From Lachnospiraceae bacterium (GTDB lineage: Bacteria; Bacillota; Clostridia; Lachnospirales; Lachnospiraceae), in the NCBI GenBank assembly GCA_029067085.1, contig JAIEFE010000014.1:308969-372968 (forward strand): a DNA stretch of 64,000 nt, given 5' to 3'. A program made the position numbers and the translations under genes. Position 1 is the stretch's first letter. Each line of letters starts with the position of its first letter. The notes under the pieces are model-generated. The model had not been told where the DNA came from and ran no database searches. It worked only from the letters and a program-made list of their open reading frames with translations. Shown in pieces: positions 25,710 to 34,625 of the stretch.

Positions 25710-28223
25710 TTATGATCTGCTGTCCGTCAAAAGCGGTCCCATTGTCAAAAGCAGGCTAAACGCGATGGGACAGCATGGATGAAAAATCCACTCTGAAAGG
25801 CCCGCCACCGCAAACAGGATAAGAAGCGCCAAAGGAAACAAGGCACATTCCCGATCATCCCTGTGCCTGCGATAATAGAGGAGCGCCTGAAGAAACGTCC
25901 CCACACCCAGCAGAAGAAACACCGCTCCTACCGGGATGCCGTGATCGTAAGCCACCTGCAGATAAATATTGTGCGCGTGGGCCAGATAATTGCCGTCGGG
26001 CTCCATAACGCCCATATCGTCATGTCCGCGTTTGTCCAGTCTGTCATAATATTGCTTGAAGATATACATTCTTCCGTTTGTAAAAGATTCCTCTTCCTTC
26101 TCTTTGGCCGCCATATCCTCCGCTGAGGCCAGGAGAATTTTACGCCCCAGTTCCAAATAGGGACTCCTGTACTCCGAGGTCTTATCCGCCTTACTGAAAA
26201 AGAGAAAAGCGTTCAGGCACTCTTCCTCAGGAAGGCCCAGCACCTTCATCTGGAAGGTCTGGATAAAGCGCTCAATCGTGATATAGTAGTAAGAATCCAT
26301 ATCTCTGCCGTGCACAAGCTCCGAGGGAAACTCCTCGATCTCATGCGCGCGCACATCCGCAGCCACCGCCGGAATCGTCCTCTGCGCCGTGAAGACGACC
26401 GGAAAACTCAGGAGGGCAGCGAGCGTCATAAGGCCGACGCTTTGCAGAAGACGGCCCCATTTTTGCCGGAAAGGCAGTTCCTTCCCCGCAAATACAGCCA
26501 TAGGGATTACGATTACCGCCATCCCCAGAGAAGCGAGATATCCCGTCCTTGAGAGCGTAAACAGCAGATACATGGCAGAAACACCAAACAGGATCAGCTC
26601 CTTATAAACTCCCGCTAAATACGGCCTTCTCCGATAAGCATCCAAAAACTTCACAAGCGCCGCGCAGAACACCAGCGCCAGATACACCGCTGAGATCGTC
26701 ACCGTGTGAAAGTGGAAGGGATAACGATAATACCGAAAATACATATAAGGTCTGTGAAGCAGGCAAAATCCTGCTGTTGCCACAAAATGAAGCAGTATGC
26801 CGTTCACAATATTTCGCAAAAGCTTTTCTCTCCTGATCCCTGACGCCATCCGCAGGTAATAGAGCGTGAAGGTGCAGACCAGATAGATAGGCCAGCCCCT
26901 CGTGTTTCGGCGCAGGATGAGAAAAACAAAAAACGTCCCCACCAGCAGACCATAGAGAGGAGCTATCCTCTGAATCTCCCGCTTATACAGCATCCTCAGA
27001 GAATTCAGAATCACAAAACCCGCCAGGATACCTGCCCAGACCGTCAGCTTCAGAGCGAGAAGTTCCTGCTCTTCAGGGCCTTCCTTTCCCGCCGCCACGG
27101 TGAAGTCAATCAATACAGTCAAAGCATTTTTATAGTACATCGGCCCCGCGATCGCAGCCACTACAGCGTAGAGCAGATTGACCGGCCGGAGAATTTCCTT
27201 TTTCCGATACGTAACGATCAGCGCCAGCGCAAAGAAAATGAGGGTCTGCCTGTAAGCCACCGTATGATGGATCTCATAGAGGGCGTTCATGTAATTACAG
27301 CATCCCCAAATGGCTCCGGCAAACATCAGAGACTGCAGATCATCACGCCATCTCTCTCTCACCACCGCAAAAACCGTTCTGTCCGTGGCTATCCCGGTGC
27401 GGTCATGATTCAGCGCATAGAGAAGTCCCGCCACCGAAAAGACCAGCCCCGTCTCGTAAAAGAGGATGGAGTAAATATCGTTTGTAAAAAGCTGAAACGG
27501 GCCGATCAAAACCGCAACAGCAGCACCCGCTGCAAGAATCAGCGGATTTAAGCAAAAGCGCATGGCACGCTCCACCGTGAGCAGCGTATTCTTTTCAGGC
27601 CGTTTGCTGTAATAGCGCTCTGTGAGCAGTGTTGTGAAAACGCCCGCGAAAAGGAAAAGCGCAACAAAAAACAAAGTCTTCTGTTTGCGCAGGGGCACTT
27701 CGTAGACATAGTTTGCAGCCATGCACCGTTCCACATCCTCCGCACCATCGTAATAGACAGCGCCGATGTAAATGTTGAAGCCCTCGCCGGCATTACCGAC
27801 ATAGGCCACCCGAAATTCCGATTCCACACCCTGAAGCAGGAAGTAATAATCCCTTCCCACTTCGGTATCAATATTTACCTGAATCCTGCAATATCCGGGA
27901 AGCTCCATATCCCCGATATCGATAATCTGCTGCATGAGAGTCTGCATGGAGCCGTCACGGAGCACAAAGTTAATTTTCTCTCCCTTCGTCCACTCCGCCA
28001 GATAGATTTCGATTTCCTTCAATCTGTCGTACTGCGCGATGAACCGCTGCTGCACTACCTTATTTTCATTGACCGCTTCAGACAATACACTCTGCTTGTC
28101 ACCGCTTTCGGAGCGTACTTCCTCGTGGATCAAGCGAAGCGGCCACAGCGTAAACAGGACGCACGCAGCCAGAATCCATACGATTCCGCAGATAGCTTGT
28201 CTCTTATTGATGATTCGACTCAT
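25710..28223 (-). CDS. Wzy_C-type O-antigen polymerase/ligase with outer N-terminal domain
   Basis: This 837-residue membrane protein has one N-terminal segment, an extracytoplasmic beta-rich stretch (about 35-185), then some 13 membrane segments. Near the C-terminus, LAHAHNIYLQVAYDHGIPVG is the Wzy_C/WaaL signature, and a preceding large outer loop holds VHGRDMDSYY. Such proteins polymerise repeat units or transfer finished glycan to an acceptor outside the membrane. A second polymerase type, EpsG, is at 62110. The gene has its own promoter at 28267-28295 and leads into the amino-sugar block, marking the start of a transcription unit. Ligase and polymerase cannot be told apart by sequence. 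Confidence 0.82.
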   Translation of the reverse strand: MSRIINKRQAICGIVWILAACVLFTLWPLRLIHEEVRSESGDKQSVLSEAVNENKVVQQRFIAQYDRLKEIEIYLAEWTKGEKINFVLRDGSMQTLMQQIIDIGDMELPGYCRIQVNIDTEVGRDYYFLLQGVESEFRVAYVGNAGEGFNIYIGAVYYDGAEDVERCMAANYVYEVPLRKQKTLFFVALFLFAGVFTTLLTERYYSKRPEKNTLLTVERAMRFCLNPLILAAGAAVAVLIGPFQLFTNDIYSILFYETGLVFSVAGLLYALNHDRTGIATDRTVFAVVRERWRDDLQSLMFAGAIWGCCNYMNALYEIHHTVAYRQTLIFFALALIVTYRKKEILRPVNLLYAVVAAIAGPMYYKNALTVLIDFTVAAGKEGPEEQELLALKLTVWAGILAGFVILNSLRMLYKREIQRIAPLYGLLVGTFFVFLILRRNTRGWPIYLVCTFTLYYLRMASGIRREKLLRNIVNGILLHFVATAGFCLLHRPYMYFRYYRYPFHFHTVTISAVYLALVFCAALVKFLDAYRRRPYLAGVYKELILFGVSAMYLLFTLSRTGYLASLGMAVIVIPMAVFAGKELPFRQKWGRLLQSVGLMTLAALLSFPVVFTAQRTIPAVAADVRAHEIEEFPSELVHGRDMDSYYYITIERFIQTFQMKVLGLPEEECLNAFLFFSKADKTSEYRSPYLELGRKILLASAEDMAAKEKEEESFTNGRMYIFKQYYDRLDKRGHDDMGVMEPDGNYLAHAHNIYLQVAYDHGIPVGAVFLLLGVGTFLQALLYYRRHRDDRECALFPLALLILFAVAGLSEWIFHPCCPIAFSLLLTMGPLLTDSRS

Positions 28224-28266
28224 GGTTTTCCTCTATGATGTCATTCTCATTTCACCATTACCCCTT

Positions 28267-28295
28267 AGTTTACCACAAACAGGGGATTATTACAA
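28267..28295 (-). promoter_or_regulatory. Extended -10 promoter for the Wzy_C unit
   Basis: On the minus strand TTGTAA (28290-28295), a 17-base spacer ending TGG, and TAAACT (28267-28272) make a plausible sigma-A promoter about 40 bases before the Wzy_C start. It lies in the 103-base gap after argC. Short inverted repeats (TACCACA/TGTGGTA) span the spacer and could form an operator or an argC hairpin. Confidence 0.5.
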
Positions 28296-28326
28296 CTGAC
28301 GACTCCCGCTGTGGTATTTGATGTCA

Positions 28327-29274
28327 TTACAGATCAAGCCCTTTTGCCTCGTCACATCCCAGAATAATGTTCATGCACTGAATTGCCGCGCCAGACGCAC
28401 CTTTTCCCAGATTGTCAAACTGCGAGGAAACGACAATGCGCTCCTCATTTCCCGTCACATAAATTTTTAACCCATCCCAGCCGGACAGACCATTCCCTGC
28501 CAAGAACCCGCCGGCCGCAATTTCATCGTCCGCGGAACTCACCCTGATGAACCGCTGATCCTTAAAATACTCTGTATAGTATTGCAGCAGCGATTCCGGC
28601 GTTTGTTTTCCCGTCAGCAGGTCAGCATACAGGGGTACGGAAACCACCATGCCGCTGTAATAGTCGTCAATGATCGGCGAAAACAAGGGCGTGCGCGCGA
28701 GCCCTGTGATCTTCTTCATCTCCTTCAGGTGCTTGTGCTGCTGCGTCAGTGCATATTCTCTTCCCGATGAGAGTTCTTTCGGCCTGTCCGCGCTTTCATA
28801 AGCTGCAATCGTCCTCTTGCCGGCTCCGCTGTATCCCGAGATCGCAAAGCTGCTGACCGGGTAATCCTTTGAAAGAATACCACCTGTTATCAAAGGATAG
28901 ACCAGTGAAATAAAACCTGTGGCATAGCATCCCGGAACCGCTATCCGCTTTCCTGTCCGGATTGCCGCTCTGTGCGCGTCAGACAGTTCCGGAAAACCAT
29001 AGGCCCACCCTTCCTGCGTCCGATGCGCGGTGGACGCGTCGATGATCACCACATCCTCATCTTCCGCCAATGCAGCGGACTCCCTTGCCGCCTCATCCGG
29101 CAGACACAGAAATGTGATATCCGATGCATGGATCATTTTTTTTCTCTCCGCCGGGTCTTTTCTCAGCTCCGGATCAATGTGTAAAAGTTCTATATCGTCG
29201 CGGTTTTGAAAGCGTTCGTTGATCCGCAATCCCGTTGTTCCTTCGCTCCCGTCAATAAAAACCTTTGTTTTCAT
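28327..29274 (-). CDS. argC: N-acetyl-gamma-glutamyl-phosphate reductase
   Basis: This 315-residue NADP-dependent enzyme performs the third step of arginine synthesis, reducing N-acetylglutamyl phosphate to the semialdehyde. VFIDGSEGTTGLRI is the nucleotide-binding start, and VPGCYATG holds the catalytic Cys116. The length and EGTTGL start match the shorter type 2 ArgC branch. It is the only arginine gene here and is flanked by glycan genes, so it is a passenger or marks a join between two glycan segments. It has its own sigma-A promoter and ARG-box-like sequences, so its control should be by arginine repressor and not by the glycan operons. Confidence 0.93.
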   Translation of the reverse strand: MKTKVFIDGSEGTTGLRINERFQNRDDIELLHIDPELRKDPAERKKMIHASDITFLCLPDEAARESAALAEDEDVVIIDASTAHRTQEGWAYGFPELSDAHRAAIRTGKRIAVPGCYATGFISLVYPLITGGILSKDYPVSSFAISGYSGAGKRTIAAYESADRPKELSSGREYALTQQHKHLKEMKKITGLARTPLFSPIIDDYYSGMVVSVPLYADLLTGKQTPESLLQYYTEYFKDQRFIRVSSADDEIAAGGFLAGNGLSGWDGLKIYVTGNEERIVVSSQFDNLGKGASGAAIQCMNIILGCDEAKGLDL

Positions 29275-29305
29275 AAATATGCACTTCCTTCCAAGTTTTT
29301 TGTAG

Positions 29306-29334
29306 ATTATACCTTAAGTTATTATATAAATCAA
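29306..29334 (-). promoter_or_regulatory. Sigma-A promoter of argC
   Basis: On the minus strand TTGATT (29329-29334), a 17-base spacer and a perfect TATAAT (29306-29311) lie about 30 bases before the argC ATG, followed by a GGAAGGAAG ribosome-binding site. This is one of the two best promoters in the window. Confidence 0.75.
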
Positions 29335-29341
29335 CATCTTC

Positions 29342-29385
29342 TCTATATTTATGCAGTTTTCGTTTGTTTTGTGCATGTTTATACA
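29342..29385 (-). promoter_or_regulatory. ARG-box-like operator pair upstream of argC
   Basis: TGTATAAACATGCA (29372-29385) fits the ArgR/AhrC half-site pattern TGNAT-N4-ATNCA exactly. A weaker copy, TGCATAAATATAGA, lies at 29342-29355. Their centres are 30 bases apart, about three helical turns, directly upstream of the -35. ArgR boxes usually come in pairs, often with about 21-base spacing, so this is suggestive only. Confidence 0.45.
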
Positions 29386-29434
29386 TTTTCTATGCATTCC
29401 TGCCGCATATTCTCTCTCACAGACTTGATTCTTT

Positions 29435-31096
29435 TCAGGAATCATCCCCTCGATCATTCATCTGCGCGATTGCCAGAAACAGCGGCAGCGCATACCAGAA
29501 AAAGAGCACATACCTGGGCAGATAGGTCGGACCGAGGAGCACCGTCAGCCATATCAGAAAAATCGGCAAAAACGGATACATAATTTCGTATCGTCTGTTA
29601 TTTAATAATCTGGCAAAGAGAAGTGCATACAGCCAAAACATGGCTCCCGGAGAAAACAGCCATGAGATCACGGGAATTTTCTCCTTCCAGACCTCAAGTG
29701 AGAGCTTTCTGTACACCTCATCAAGCCAGGGTATCTTACTCTCCCTGACACCCGGCTGCTCCACTTCATAGCCGAAATAGGAGTTATCCCGATAAGTAAA
29801 AGTAAACACCGTATTACCGCCGTAGACATTGATCACCGTATTCGGATACCAGAATCCGTAGGAAGTCATCCACCACGCATTCAGGTAGATCAGAGGCTTT
29901 TTCATGCCGATTCTCAGCCAGAGTGCGGCATATCTCCCCTTATTCCCCGCAAAGGCCTCATTGTTGAAACGATACTTGACCGGATCGGAAAGCCTCGGCG
30001 TATAGTGAGAGAGTGCCTCCTCATCCAGCACTTCATGCAGAATCTCCAAGTCCTGCCCGGAAAAGACTTCCGGAGCATACCGATAGGTCCTTGCAAGCTG
30101 TTGGATCGGCACTGTCAAAATCTCCTGATATTCGGAATCATCCGCATGGAGCACCATTTTCAAACCGCCGTTTATAAGAAGGCATCCAGCCACCGCACAG
30201 ACGGAAAGAAAAAGCAACTGTTTACGATGATCCTTTTTCATAATAAGCAGCAGAGGGATCATCACCAAAAAGGCGTAAAAACCGTTATTCCGGAGAAGCA
30301 TCATCGCCATGCCGCTCGTCACAAAAAGAAACCGCCAGCCCTTTGACTCAAAAAATGTCTCCTCCATTCCCAGCTCCAAAAGACAGAGCAGCAGCAAGAG
30401 GAGCGCCAGCGTGAACAGCGCGTCCTTGGCAGAGCAGAGTGTAAACATCACCACCGTTGGAAACAATCCCAGCCAGAGAAGGCTGATCAGACGCAGTATG
30501 CGGGAACTCCCTTTTTTACGAAGATAGGAGAAAAGAAAGGTAAAACCGCCCGCCACGAGAATCATCTGGAAATCCACGTAACAGGCAATGCCTAAATTGT
30601 AGGAACCAGTCAGCTTATGGACGCCGCAGATCATCCCACCCAAAAGAAGAACATGCACAAGCGGATGGTGTGTCGAAAATGTTCTGGTCGCCACCTGAAT
30701 ATATTCATCCTGCGCATCGTAGACAAAAAAGCCCGGATAGACCGCCAGAAACACGGGCAGCCAGCATAAAAGCAGAAACAGGAAGACTGCGATATCCGCC
30801 TGTGCCTCGTTCAATCTAATCACGCCTGTTATTTTATCAACCGCATTCCTCACGGAAAGCATACCTCTGTCTTGCATTCCGTCCATAAGCCGCCATAATA
30901 GTAGCACAAGCCCGGTGAAGATAACGGTAAACGACACCAGCTGAAGCCAGAGCGTCACGTCCTTGATATCCACGTTCTCCACACTGTCCAGCCGCGCGCC
31001 GAACAGAATTGCCGTCGAAAACAGCAGGGAAAACACGCCGGCAATCAGAACGCTTCTGTTTTTTTTCTGCTTTTTGTCACTCCGCATCTCTCTCAT
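29435..31096 (-). CDS. DUF6020-type multi-pass membrane protein, probable GT-C glycosyltransferase
   Basis: This 553-residue protein has about 12 membrane segments and is a paralogue of the protein at 9108-10790. Both have an acidic outer loop (FVYDAQDEYIQV), a THHPLVHVLL segment, CSAKDALF, and a late periplasmic-type region with a conserved YAALWLRIG/PLIYLNAW pattern. The GT-C assignment is inferred from topology and motifs. The frame overlaps the stop of the upstream polyprenyl-phosphate GT2 by 20 bases; such GT2 enzymes make lipid-phosphate sugars that GT-C enzymes use, so the two probably form a donor/transferase pair. Confidence 0.68.
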   Translation of the reverse strand: MREMRSDKKQKKNRSVLIAGVFSLLFSTAILFGARLDSVENVDIKDVTLWLQLVSFTVIFTGLVLLLWRLMDGMQDRGMLSVRNAVDKITGVIRLNEAQADIAVFLFLLLCWLPVFLAVYPGFFVYDAQDEYIQVATRTFSTHHPLVHVLLLGGMICGVHKLTGSYNLGIACYVDFQMILVAGGFTFLFSYLRKKGSSRILRLISLLWLGLFPTVVMFTLCSAKDALFTLALLLLLLCLLELGMEETFFESKGWRFLFVTSGMAMMLLRNNGFYAFLVMIPLLLIMKKDHRKQLLFLSVCAVAGCLLINGGLKMVLHADDSEYQEILTVPIQQLARTYRYAPEVFSGQDLEILHEVLDEEALSHYTPRLSDPVKYRFNNEAFAGNKGRYAALWLRIGMKKPLIYLNAWWMTSYGFWYPNTVINVYGGNTVFTFTYRDNSYFGYEVEQPGVRESKIPWLDEVYRKLSLEVWKEKIPVISWLFSPGAMFWLYALLFARLLNNRRYEIMYPFLPIFLIWLTVLLGPTYLPRYVLFFWYALPLFLAIAQMNDRGDDS

Positions 31097-32018
31097 CCAA
31101 ACACTCTCTGATCACATATTGGGGAGAATTATTCAAGGATATATAAATCCGTCCGATGTACTCCCCGATAATGCCCAGCATCAAAAGGATCAGTCCGCAG
31201 AAAAATACAACCGCCGCCATCAGCGCGCTGAATCCTACCGGAACAGCCGGATTGATAAACTTCTTTATGATCGTAAAGATTCCGTAGGCAAACCCGGCGC
31301 AGGCGGAAATCACCCCGATCACCGTCGCAACTCTCAGCGGCTTTACACTGAAAGCCGTAAAGCCGTTAAACCACAACCCCAGAAGTTTTCCCAGGGTATA
31401 GCCCGAGGTACCCACTTCGCGCTCCTTGTGAGTTACCTCCACATTCGTTATTTTTTTCGTTGTGCGCAGCACAAGACCGATAACATAGGGATAAGGATTC
31501 TCATAGCGCAGCATCTCCTCCACCACAAATCGTTTCACGGCAAAGTAACTGGAAACATAGAGCTCCTTCGGCTTTCCCAGCATGACTCTTGTCATCAATT
31601 CATTGATCCTGCTGCCGAAATTACGAAAACCGGAATGCCGCTTGTTCGCATATTTCGCGTAGACCACATCCGAACCCGCTTCGATTCCGGAAAGCAGCTT
31701 CCCCACTTCTCCTGCAGGCGTCTGGCCGTCATCATCCAGACACACTACAATATCGCCCCGCACATAGCGGAAGCCTGCCATCAACGCTGCGTGCTGCCCA
31801 AAATTTCTCGCCAGATTCACGCCGCAGACATCTCTATTTTCTCCGCAAAGTGCGCGGATCGTCTCAAAGGTATCGTCCGGAGAGGCGTCGTTTACCAAAA
31901 CGATCTCATAACGGTACTGCGAAAGCTCCCTCATGACATCCCTGATTTCCTGTACCACCCTGCCTATGGTCTGCGCCGACCGGTAGCAGGGAATCACAAA
32001 ACTGACCAACTGTTTCAT
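31077..32018 (-). CDS. Polyprenyl-phosphate glycosyltransferase (GT2, GtrB/ArnC/DPM1-like)
   Basis: This 313-residue protein has an N-terminal GT-A domain: FVIPCYRSAQTI, LVNDASPDDT, NFGQHAALMAG and CLDDDGQTP with the metal-binding DDD. Two C-terminal membrane segments follow (about 230-300). That layout matches GtrB/ArnC/DPM1 enzymes, which make undecaprenyl-phosphate sugars for use outside the membrane. The track start at 32030 is replaced by ATG 32018, where GGAG is six bases upstream. With the GtrA protein at 40405 and the GT-C candidates it forms a decoration pathway. Confidence 0.9.
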   Translation of the reverse strand: MKQLVSFVIPCYRSAQTIGRVVQEIRDVMRELSQYRYEIVLVNDASPDDTFETIRALCGENRDVCGVNLARNFGQHAALMAGFRYVRGDIVVCLDDDGQTPAGEVGKLLSGIEAGSDVVYAKYANKRHSGFRNFGSRINELMTRVMLGKPKELYVSSYFAVKRFVVEEMLRYENPYPYVIGLVLRTTKKITNVEVTHKEREVGTSGYTLGKLLGLWFNGFTAFSVKPLRVATVIGVISACAGFAYGIFTIIKKFINPAVPVGFSALMAAVVFFCGLILLMLGIIGEYIGRIYISLNNSPQYVIRECLDERDAE

Positions 32019-32037
32019 AGTTTTCTCCATTTCCGTA

Positions 32038-32613
32038 TCAAATTGAAAGGTTTTCCTCTATTTTACTCTTCCATGTGTCATAGTCGATCTCCATAAAAAG
32101 GACCTCCCGAACGCCCTGTTCTAAAGAAACGGTCTCCCGTCTGCTATTGATCATCTGAAATCCTGCCTTTTCATAGCTTCTCAGGGCTTTTGCATTGTCC
32201 TCAAGAAAGCGCAGAAAAATTTTTTTCAGGCCCAGCGTCCCAAATCCGTAGTCCAGCATCAGCTTCGCCGCCTGCGTGCCATATCCTCGTCCCAAAGCAT
32301 CGCTTTCTCCGATGAATATACCGTACTCGGCTTCGCCCGCTTCCCTGTCGATATCCCGCAGATACACACTGCCGATCTCCCTGTAAATGCTCTCTGTCTT
32401 CCGCAGACGGTCTTTCGCCGCCGGCACACAGATGATAAACTGCGCCACATGTCCGGGCTCCACCTGTTCCTTCAGCCATACCTCATGCCCCTCTCTGGTA
32501 AATGGCTTCTGGTAGATAAAGTTTTTCCGCACAAAATCCCGATTTCGCCAGGCCACGATCCTGTCCGTGTCCTGCGGTGTGATCGGTCTCAGATACAGGT
32601 TCTCCGCGCTCAT
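32038..32613 (-). CDS. GNAT N-acetyltransferase (RimL-like, PseH/WecD candidate)
   Basis: This 191-residue GNAT protein has the acetyl-CoA loop ALGRGYGTQAAKLMLDY and the closing run NAKALRSYEKAGFQ. IGSVYLRDIDREAGEAEYGI resembles PseH-type sugar N-acetyltransferases. Two roles fit: acetylation of dTDP-Fuc4N made by WecE (encoded two genes upstream), as WecD does, or the missing PseH step of the pseudaminate pathway encoded at 44-55 kb. Position favours the first, motif similarity the second. The ribosome-binding site GGAGAG is good. Confidence 0.75.
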   Translation of the reverse strand: MSAENLYLRPITPQDTDRIVAWRNRDFVRKNFIYQKPFTREGHEVWLKEQVEPGHVAQFIICVPAAKDRLRKTESIYREIGSVYLRDIDREAGEAEYGIFIGESDALGRGYGTQAAKLMLDYGFGTLGLKKIFLRFLEDNAKALRSYEKAGFQMINSRRETVSLEQGVREVLFMEIDYDTWKSKIEENLSI

Positions 32614-32644
32614 TTGTCTCTCTCCATCCTCTATTCCTGTTTAC

Positions 32645-34576
32645 TTACCACTCCCATTTCGTCTCGCGCTGAAGCTGCCCGCTCTCTGAAACGGGAATCA
32701 CTTGATACACACCGTAATTTTCCCCTATCCTGCCATACTCCTCAACATAAACTTCCAGGCCCTTCTCGGCATAGGGGACAGCGAGCCATGTAAGTCCCCG
32801 CTGTTCTGCTTCCGCGTCCGACATGATAAAATCCGCCTTTCCCTCCTTGAGCGCGTCCGCCGCATCCTCTATTCCAAAGGCGGCAAGCTTTTCCCGGTAC
32901 AATGGACTCTTACACATCCAACCCCCGGCAATATCATAGTTTGCAGGCGCATTATCCCTGCATTCCAAAAGTTTTCCCGAAAAGGCTACGGTAGAGTACA
33001 CATCCTCGAAATAAAAGGTGTTCGGGTGTGCCCTGCAATAGGCGTCTATGGCTTCCCAATCCGCATTGATCTCCCGACGTCTTTCCTGATCAGCCTGAAC
33101 CGCAGGAACATTCTTTATCAGGCTTGCCGTCGAAAGCAGAAACAGGGCCGCCGTCGCGCCGTACACCAGATTTCGAACCGCTGCAGATCCGACAGAATGA
33201 AGCACAGAATCCTCTGTTTCCGGCACAGATTCCGCCCTCGCTTCTGATTCCGCAGAAGCGCGCTGCAGATACCGTAAAAACAGTCCCGCCAGCAGACAAA
33301 ATTCGACCAGATAGAGAGAATGCGTGATCCGTTCAGGATCCCGCCCACGCATCAGAATAAACATCCAGAGAGCGCTTCTCGTCAAAAAAATCAGGAAAAG
33401 CTGTACAACCGCACTAAGCAGCTTTTCTGCACGGGATTTTTTCTCTCCCTTGCAAAATAACGTAACAATTGCTATTATATTTGCCGCATATCCCAGCATC
33501 ACCAGCAGATTATAAGGCGCATCGCCGCCATGAAAGCTGCGGTAACGATATAGAAAAAGGCTTTCTCTGAAGATTGCACCCCAGTCCTTTGCTCCGCCCA
33601 CGCACTCCCTGGCATAAGTCGCCACATTCGAGAGCATCTGTGTATCAATTCTCTCATCAAGGCCGTAGTTATAGTTTTCAAGCAGGATCCGCACTCCAAA
33701 AGAAGCCCCCAGCTCATCTAAATCCGCATCAAAACCGTCCTCTGTCACCACCTCGCGGTAAAAGTCATAAATCGTCGTTCTATCATCAAAAAACTGTCGA
33801 AATCCCACCCAGTCTCCACCGTAGGCCAAAGCGTCCGCTCCCAGCGACAATCCCATACCCGCGAGCAAAAGCAAGAGAAGTCCGCCATATTTTTTCAGAT
33901 TATCCCCCGTAAATACCGGCCTGTCCTCCCACCAGCAGAAGGCTCCCGCAAGTCCTAAAAGGGGCAGCACGAGGAGCGCCATCTCCGATCGGAGCTGAAA
34001 TGCCAGAAGAAAAAGAAGAAGCGGCAGGATATAAGTGCCCTGACTGGTCAGAAAGAGAAATATCGCCGTTCCCGCCAGCATGGCGCAAGTAATCGTATAC
34101 TGAACGTTAACCATATGAGCCAGCCATATGCCCCACTGAAAAAGCACCAGTCCCAAAAGGCAGAACAGTTTTCCGGCAAAACGCCATCGCGTTTCTGCAG
34201 CGCCGATACCACTTTCTAAGTTGTCATCTCCCGTTTGCGCCCGCCCCTGCATAAAAGGAGTATCCGCCAGTGCACACAGTCTGACACCCACCGCACAAAA
34301 GCAGCCGAACTGGCACAGAAAGAGAAAGGCCCCGTACCACGGAAAAGAACCATTCAGCCGATAACACAGTGCAATCAGCGCTCCCAGCGGATAGAGGGTC
34401 TGCATATTGTGCCCGTCGGGCACGCCGCTGTAGATGCCCGACATAATATCCCGCATCATCGTATCGTCGTTTAGATCAAAATAGAAATCAAAACAAACGC
34501 CCATCAGAATGGCACTGATTCCTATGATAAGAAGCGACAATATGCAGTTTTGATATTTTCCCGTCTTTTTGTTCAT
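32645..34576 (-). CDS. Large multi-pass membrane protein of unknown specificity, possible GT-C
   Basis: This 643-residue protein has about 12 hydrophobic segments. The first outer loop carries FDLNDDTMMRDIMSG and HNMQTLYPLG, an acidic arrangement compatible with a GT-C catalytic loop, and an outer C-terminal domain of about 150 residues follows. I do not recognise a named family. Neighbours (wecE, GNAT, lipid-phosphate GT2) suggest it transfers a sugar such as Fuc4NAc outside the membrane. The track start is a TTG at 34600; ATG 34576 is chosen, though neither has a clear ribosome-binding site. Confidence 0.55.
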   Translation of the reverse strand: MNKKTGKYQNCILSLLIIGISAILMGVCFDFYFDLNDDTMMRDIMSGIYSGVPDGHNMQTLYPLGALIALCYRLNGSFPWYGAFLFLCQFGCFCAVGVRLCALADTPFMQGRAQTGDDNLESGIGAAETRWRFAGKLFCLLGLVLFQWGIWLAHMVNVQYTITCAMLAGTAIFLFLTSQGTYILPLLLFLLAFQLRSEMALLVLPLLGLAGAFCWWEDRPVFTGDNLKKYGGLLLLLLAGMGLSLGADALAYGGDWVGFRQFFDDRTTIYDFYREVVTEDGFDADLDELGASFGVRILLENYNYGLDERIDTQMLSNVATYARECVGGAKDWGAIFRESLFLYRYRSFHGGDAPYNLLVMLGYAANIIAIVTLFCKGEKKSRAEKLLSAVVQLFLIFLTRSALWMFILMRGRDPERITHSLYLVEFCLLAGLFLRYLQRASAESEARAESVPETEDSVLHSVGSAAVRNLVYGATAALFLLSTASLIKNVPAVQADQERRREINADWEAIDAYCRAHPNTFYFEDVYSTVAFSGKLLECRDNAPANYDIAGGWMCKSPLYREKLAAFGIEDAADALKEGKADFIMSDAEAEQRGLTWLAVPYAEKGLEVYVEEYGRIGENYGVYQVIPVSESGQLQRETKWEW

Positions 34577-34625
34577 AATATAGATATCAATTGTTATCAA
34601 ATCCGCTTTGTATGTGCATCCGGCC

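Noticed and set aside
28231-28328. Direct repeat tgatgtcatt flanking the gap between argC and the Wzy_C gene
   Set aside because: The repeat is short, and no element with terminal inverted repeats lies between the copies, so a mobile-element footprint cannot be supported.
30963-32096. Plus-strand 377-residue ORF
   Set aside because: Antisense to the polyprenyl-phosphate GT2; no domain and no ribosome-binding site.
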